This document shows, one piece after another, positions 58,001 to 64,000 of a stretch of DNA of 64,000 nucleotides (position 1 is the first letter of the stretch; each line of letters starts with the position of its first letter). The position numbers and the translations under genes were made by a program. This DNA comes from Dysidea avara (lineage: Eukaryota > Porifera > Demospongiae > Dictyoceratida > Dysideidae). Under the pieces are notes generated by a model, which searched no databases, was not told the DNA's origin, and was given only the letters and a program-made list of their open reading frames with translations. The DNA lies in contig NC_089272.1 of NCBI RefSeq assembly GCF_963678975.1, forward strand, positions 8,476,408 through 8,540,407. Direction: 5' to 3'.

Positions 58001-58225
58001 GTGACCGGGCCTGCAAAAATAGGGCATGTGGGCACAAACTACACCCCATCACATAACATGTCATATCTCAGTACTGCATGGGATAGAATATTTTCATTCT
58101 ATAACTTGTATTGTAAAGTGCTGAAAATTTCATGGCCACAGAGTCATGGAATACAAAGTTAAAGTTTTGAAAAAAGTAGGCAATTTTAATGTGCCCACAT
58201 GCCCTATTTTTGCCGGCCCGGTCAC
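58001..58225. mobile_element. MITE with GTGACCGG ends, copy a
   Basis: 225 bp; GTGACCGGGCCTGCAAAAAT against its complement ending CCGGTCAC, TIR ~37 bp including AGGGCATGTGGGCACA; ATTT on both sides (4-bp target duplication). Confidence 0.82.
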
Positions 58226-58275
58226 ATTTTATGTCATTTTGTGTTGTATGATGTCACAAATTACAAGGTTGATAT

Positions 58276-58524
58276 GTGACCGGATTTGCGAAAAGGTACC
58301 TTTTCCACACATTTGACATACCAGCGAACAAAATGATGTAACACTTGATTCCTTATACTGATTAACTTGCTCTTAGTATCAAAATGTAGCCAGATAATGT
58401 AACTACATTCATTGAAACTTTCAAGCAATTATATGCCATGATAAAATAGTTGTGAAGCTTTAAAGTTCAAAAAATGGGTCAAATTTTGTGTGTGAAAAAG
58501 GTACCTTTTCGCAAATCCGGTCAC
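58276..58524. mobile_element. MITE with GTGACCGG ends, copy b
   Basis: 249 bp; ends GTGACCGGATTTGCGAAAAG and CTTTTCGCAAATCCGGTCAC, inner GGTACCTTTT palindromes, ATAT on both sides. Same outer TIR as copy a only 50 bp upstream, but different interior. A single related end occurs at about 39508. Confidence 0.85.
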
Positions 58525-59275
58525 ATATGATGTGTTTTAGGTTATTAGGTACAACATTGCAGCTATTGTGAATAACATTAATTGCATGTATCTGGCATTC
58601 ACCCAGGCTATATTCTTGGACTGCTGCATGCTGCCACATTGCCTTTTCAATGTATGTTTTATAACTATACAACTAACCCTTACCGATCCTTTGACACCAC
58701 CTTCCTGTAGTGGTAGCTAAATGCATGTTTCCTATTGAGTTTGTTGTGAATCTGATATTGCAGAATGATGTATAGACCGGAATAAATCAGACAATAGTAA
58801 TTGTAATATGCACTGAATATGCTTGTTGGTGTACAAATGCAATGCACAACTCCACTCCCTTCAGTAATCCCTGTAACAGACCATTATTATATGTATGTGT
58901 GCATGTTGCCATGTTCTAAAAATTAACTTTTACGGGACCATCTTGATCAAAATTAATGTTGTTGATTTCATTAGCTCCACCATGACAACTGAGTATATTA
59001 CTAGGTGTAGTCAAATTGTTTTTCCTTCTATCTAAGGAAATGATTGTTATCACAGCAAATTATTAAGTACTAGGAATGTATGATTTGATCTGTGTCCTCA
59101 ATATACAGCATATATATGGCCTCTTGTTTCTAGAGAAATTTCAATCATCATGAATTTCTAAGCAGTTTCTAGAGAACTTGTTTCTAGAGAATTTGAATCA
59201 TCTACACTATAAAAGTAACAAACCAATTGTGACTTTTCCATTTAAATGTTAACTTATTTGAGTAAGGTATACTGA
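58525..59275. other. Upstream region of the NIDO-FN3 gene
   Basis: No gene recognised. TTTCTAGAGAA-type phrases repeat three times at 59131-59191. A TATAAAAG at about 59208, ~65 bp before the start codon, could be the TATA box. Confidence 0.4.
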
Positions 59276-61366
59276 ATGATCAGACTAAGTGGAGTCCTTC
59301 TACTGTTCTTTCTAAGAACTTCCTTGTGTATTCCTTTGGATCAGTTTTATCCCTTTGGAGCCACAGAACCCGATGCTCAAGTACCTCATGGTGATGATAA
59401 TTTTTCACCAAGTATCACTCTACAGAAGCAGTTCCTATTTTTTGGTGAAGCTTTCTTATCATTATTTGTGAGTGTGATGGTTGTATGTAGTTACACGTGT
59501 GCTGTAACTATTGCTAATGTTATAGGTAAACACAAATGGTGTCATAAGCTTTAGCAGAGGAGTAAGCGATTATACACCAGATCCATTTCCACTAAATGAT
59601 GTCCAATTGATTGCTCCATTCTGGGGTGATGTTGACACCCGTGATGGTGGTACAGCTTGGTATCGTCTAAGTAATTCAACAGAACTACTATCTAGATCCA
59701 GTGAAGAGATCAGAAATGCCTTTTCACTACAAAGTGTTTTTAATGCTACTGATCTGTTCATTTCAACTTGGGATCATGTTGAATATTTTAGTGGTCCTAC
59801 TGAGGTATGTTGTAAAGTGTTTTCATTAAAATATAAATTAAATAAAAGGTGAAAATTATCAAACATATACAGACATCATGTAGTAATGATCATGAGTTGC
59901 TGACCGTGCATAACTGTATGTGTGAATTATTATAATATAATAATGGCAGTAGAGAAGGTTGTCTTAGTTGTTTGATATTGAACCTGCTAGTATAAGCCTG
60001 CCGAGTAATAATGTCCCAGATTAGAGTCATTAGACTGCCAAAATCATTTGGTAGTAGTATGGCTCAGAGGGCATGTTATTATTATTTCTAGTTATGGAAT
60101 AAGGGAATAGCTACCCTCAAATTTGCTATAGCTTATTTTCTATAAATTAAACAATTTTTAAAATTGTCACTGCAGGTAACCAGCACATTCCAGTGTGTAC
60201 TTGTCACAGATGAGATACTGTCATTTGTAATATTCTTGTATGCTGATGGGGAAATTCTATGGCCTGATGAAAATTCAGGACTGGTGCAAGTAGGATTTAA
60301 TGCTGGAGATGGAGTCAACTTTGCTGTTGTACCAGCATCACGCACACCAGATATTATCAACATCGATACAACAAGTAATGTTGGTATCCCAGGAGTGTGG
60401 ATTTTTCAGGTTAATGAAGAAAGGATTGTGACAGCAAATGGTAATTAGAAACTTGTCCTATTTGATGCAACAGCAATGCAAGTGTACATGTTTATGTTGC
60501 ATAAATCATTCATTTGATTTGCTATAATATCTTAATGTGTTTAGTTCCCAGTGGAGCAGTCACTGATCTTGATGGAAGAAGTATTGATCCTACCACAGTG
60601 GAACTCGATTGGGGTCCAGTAATGGATGAAGAACAAAATGGAAACATATCATCATACAACATTTACTATCGCCCTAACTTGTCTAGAGATTACATAGTCA
60701 TCCGTAATGTGATAAACATGGTATGTAAGTGTAATGTGTATGTATTAATTACTTAAAATTCAGTCTGTTGTTCTATAATACATAGATATAGTATTGCTCA
60801 GCCGGCATTGTGCATGTATTTGTATCTATCATGTAACATTTGCTTACGTCTGGTGCTTGTAGGAATACAGTGTCACTGGTTTGAGTGAGGATGAACTGTA
60901 CATATTTTCAGTAACAGCAAGTAACCAAAATGGAGAGAGCAATATCAATGCTACCATCATGATTATGACTAGAGAACCAAGTAAGGTCCATGTTATATGC
61001 AACATTAGCTTGCTAAAGCTCATTAATGTTGTTTTTTCTCCTTCCACAGTTCCTAGTGATCCAGTACAGAATGTGATGGTCACAAACATCACTGATGATA
61101 CCATTACTGTGATAATCTCATGGGATCCTCCATCTGATCCTAATGGATTCATACAATACTATCGTGTGGAGTTCCAACTGATTCCTGACAATAGTACTGG
61201 TTGTGAGGTAGCACCATTAGCTTCTGAAGTGATGAACAAGTTTATAACTTTAGTGGAACCAGTGAAGCACCTACATCATTGTTAGTGGATGAGCTCGGTT
61301 AGTACACTACCATGCAGTGTTTTATTGGTACCCAGCATTTTTCACTTGTGCGTACTACATATGATT

Positions 61367-61400
<34 letters not shown>

Positions 61401-63574
61401 ACAATTCATTCCCTGAGCCACATAAAGAGTATAACATTTTCATACAATAGACTGTGTGGCACACAGTGACATGAAGTACTGCAATTGTATCATCTCTCTT
61501 ACAGTTCCCTACAGGTTATACATGTTTTCCATATATGCTGCCACTTCTGCTGGTGAAGGTCCACAATATGATGGTGAATTTTTTACTAGAGAAGACAGTG
61601 AGTTATTTACATATAAACATTTACTAGCTGTGCTCAAGAAAATACTTCTATTGTGTTATATAGCTAAATACTTATAAACACGTACCTACAACTTTCTTTT
61701 TTTCAGTTCCGCTGGCCCCCAATAACCTCAGAGCAAACCATCCTGGGGTACCTGGTAACTCAACTACCCTGGTGGTCACTTGGGATAGACCATCATGTGA
61801 TCGAGGTGTCCTATCTGGTTATGAACTCTGTTATATCCAGTCCAGTTCAGTGGGTGATTGTGTTAGCAATGGAACAAGAGTGAACATCGCTGGTCCTGGT
61901 ACACTGTGGTACACTATTAATGGATTATCTATTAATACTAACTACACTGTTGAGGTGAGAGGAAGGACTGGAGCAGGTCTAGGAGATCCTGTAACTGGCA
62001 TGAACTCTACTGATGAAGATGGTATGTAATTTGATTTGTAAATTCACCCATTGTATTGCAGTGGTTGTAAACGTATTGCTGCACTCATTTGTATATATAT
62101 ATGATATTGTTCTCCTTCCAGTTCCTAGTGATCCAGTACAGAATGTGATGGTCAAAAATGTCACTGATGACACCATTGCTGTCATGATCTCATGGGATCC
62201 TCCATTTAATCCTAATGGTTTCATACAATATTATCGTGTAGAGTTTCAACTAATCCCAGACAATAGTAGTGGTTGTGAAGTAGCACTGTTTGCTTCTGAA
62301 GTGACAAACAGTTTTGATGACATCAGTGGAACCAGTGAAGCACTTACATCATTGTTATTGGATGGTCTGGGTTAGTACTGCATTTTTGAACTAGTGTAAT
62401 AGCCTACAATATACTGTATAATTTACACTTGTGAGTACTACATACAGTACCATGCATATTTTTATGCATACATTTAACATTTAATTCCACATTAAGACTA
62501 GGGTTGGGCAATATTTCAGTATTTGCAATATTATGATGTGCAATGGTGAGTACCACAATTGGTCATTTTAGCATAATATCACTATACCGTTTGTGCTATA
62601 TTGTAAATTTGCAAAGTGAGAATGAAACATACTGACATACCAGATTGTCATTTAAATACCTTAGGGTCATAACAATGCACTTCATAAATTTTAAACATAC
62701 TGTAAATGATGAACATTTGGTGTGACTAAAGTTTGGTGAAATTTGCATATCAAAGGACATTCGCCAAACTTCGTTCAACAATTTGCTATTGTTTAATAGG
62801 CTGTATGATTTATTCACTGAACTTTTATCGATTCACCAAACTTAAGTCATGCCAAAGTTTCATTGCTTTCAGTATTGTAATAGTGCAATAATTTTTTGCA
62901 ACACATTGACAAATACATATTTTTTGTGTACCGACAATAATTGCAATAATCTCAAGTAGAAAATACCAGTACTGCCCAACCCCAGTACAGAGTATTGATA
63001 CCCTAACATGTACATGCAATAATGCAATGCCATGTGGCACACTGTACTGCATCATCTCTCTTACAGTTCCCTACAGGTTATACATGTTTTCCATATATGC
63101 TGCCACTTCTGTTGGTGAAGGTCCACAATATAATGGTGAATTTCTTACCAGAGAAGACTGTGAGTAACATAAATATAAACATTTGCAGCTAGCTGTGTTC
63201 AAGAAAATACTTCTATGGTGTTAGCTAAATAATAATAAATACCTACAATTTTCTTACAGCTCCACTGGCCCCCAATAACCTCAGAGTAAACCATCCTGGG
63301 GTACCTGGTAACTCAACTACCCTGGTGGTCACTTGGGATAGACCATCATGTGATCGAGGTGTCCTCTCTGGTTATGAACTCTGTTATATCCAGACTAGCT
63401 CAGTGGGTGATTGTGTTAGCAATGGAACAATAGTGAACATCACTGGTCCTGATACACTGTTGTACACTATTAATGGATTATCTAGTAATACTAACTACAC
63501 TGTTGAGGTGAGAGGAAGGACTGGAGCAGGTCTAGGAGACCCTGTAATTGTCATGAACTGTACAGATGAAGATG
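59276..63574 (+). CDS. Secreted NIDO plus fibronectin type III protein, 5' part (11 exons seen)
   Basis: Exons: 59276-59467, 59526-59804, 60176-60440, 60545-60720, 60863-60980, 61050-61297, 61505-61597, 61707-62021, 62122-62370, 63067-63159, 63260-63574; the gene continues beyond the window. Signal peptide MIRLSGVLLLFFLRTSLC. Exons 1-3 give a NIDO domain (PFGATEPDAQVPHGDD, VNTNGVISFSRG, IAPFWGDVDTRDGGTAWYR, then LYADGEILWPDENSG and VQVGFNAGDG). Exons 4-11 give FN3 domains: exons 4+5 (DWGPVMDEEQNG...YIFSVTASNQNG), 6+7 (ISWDPPSDPNGF...FSIYAATSAGEG), 8 (TWDRPSCDRGVLSGYELC), then 9+10 and 11 repeat 6+7 and 8. The architecture resembles SNED1-type extracellular-matrix or adhesion proteins. Exon 6 is one base shorter than exon 9 (248 against 249), which shifts the frame to a stop (61283-61285): a real lesion, skipped exon or sequence error. 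Confidence 0.85.
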
Positions 63575-63629
63575 GTATGATATTTCAATAGTGTATTGAA
63601 AACATGAGAGCAAATATTTTTACAACCAT

Positions 63630-64000
63630 CATACAGTGCGATAGTACTGAATAGTAGGGACCACAAAGGAGTATATAGGGTGGCCCATGAAATAACATAT
63701 CCCAAACACCAGCCTCAATTTTCCCTGACAATGATGAGGCAGTATTGGCTAGGCAAAACTAAACCGAAATAAGCCTTCAGATCAACTCGAAATGCTTTCA
63801 ACAAGTTGCTATGGAATTTTTAAAAAAAATTAACCTACTGACTGACTGAGTAACTGACTGATGCCTTTAGGCAGGCATAACTCGACAATGGCTAAGGCTA
63901 CAGGCTTGACGTTTTCACTGTTCGATGTTGCTTCGGCCCTAGAGGTGCCTTTTGGCATACCACAGTATGTACAATGCATTCTTCATGGACTTACCAGTGT
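63630..64000. repeat. Dispersed repeat R, copy 2 (runs to window end)
   Basis: Resembles 51440-51780 (CAGTATTGG, AAATGCTTTC, AAGTTGCTA) followed by a (CTGA)n-like stretch at 63837-63864. Lies in the intron after exon 11 of the NIDO-FN3 gene. Confidence 0.4.

Overview
The window reads as nuclear DNA of a metazoan, most likely a sponge. It is AT-rich, has short GT-AG introns (often 50-70 bp), animal-type gene architectures (cathepsin L, a PR/SET plus C2H2 zinc-finger protein, a NIDO plus fibronectin-III protein) and dense transposon debris. The sponge assignment is inference from this style; no species-diagnostic gene is present.

Layout. 0-1.5 kb: a complete seven-exon cathepsin L-like protease gene (+). 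2.3-4.5 kb: a 5'-truncated CR1/jockey-type LINE (-). 5.26-7.86 kb: a foldback element with ~1 kb arms, with a PIF/Harbinger-type MITE in its loop. 8.5-31.7 kb: a mobile-element complex. A short Helitron (8536-12135, +) keeps both termini but lacks the core of its Rep/helicase gene. A second, much longer Helitron-like unit (about 21.8-31.7 kb, -) has matching ends and a near-identical Rep N-terminus. It encloses an intact-looking two-exon OB-fold (RPA70-like) gene on the opposite strand. Two inverted copies of another element ('S element', 12.69-18.18 kb + and 26.64-31.23 kb -) each consist of a terminal foldback, a ~3.3 kb array of a 31-bp minisatellite, degenerate flanking repeats and a terminal hairpin. 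The second S copy sits inside the second Helitron, and the first Helitron preserves the empty site. Several TIR elements, a decayed DDE transposase and a PHD-finger remnant fill the middle.

31.7-35.2 kb: gene-poor, with SINE-like tRNA-derived sequences and a telomere-like minisatellite. 35.3-40.2 kb: a PRDM9-like gene (-) whose introns hold hAT-like elements. 40.2-50.2 kb: mostly intergenic, with LINE tails, a hAT element with perfect 8-bp target duplication, MITEs and a SINE. 50.3-51.4 and 55.3-56.3 kb: decayed relatives of the zinc-finger exon. 52.1-55.1 kb: fragments of one LINE family, one of them split by a TTAA-flanked element and a second PIF/Harbinger MITE. 58.0-58.5 kb: two related MITEs. 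59.3-63.6 kb: the 5' part of a secreted NIDO-FN3 protein gene (+) with a tandemly duplicated three-exon module.

Three host genes look real (cathepsin L-like, PRDM9-like, NIDO-FN3), plus the OB-fold gene, which may be transposon cargo. They do not form a pathway. The strongest signal is the interplay of Helitrons with the satellite-bearing S elements.
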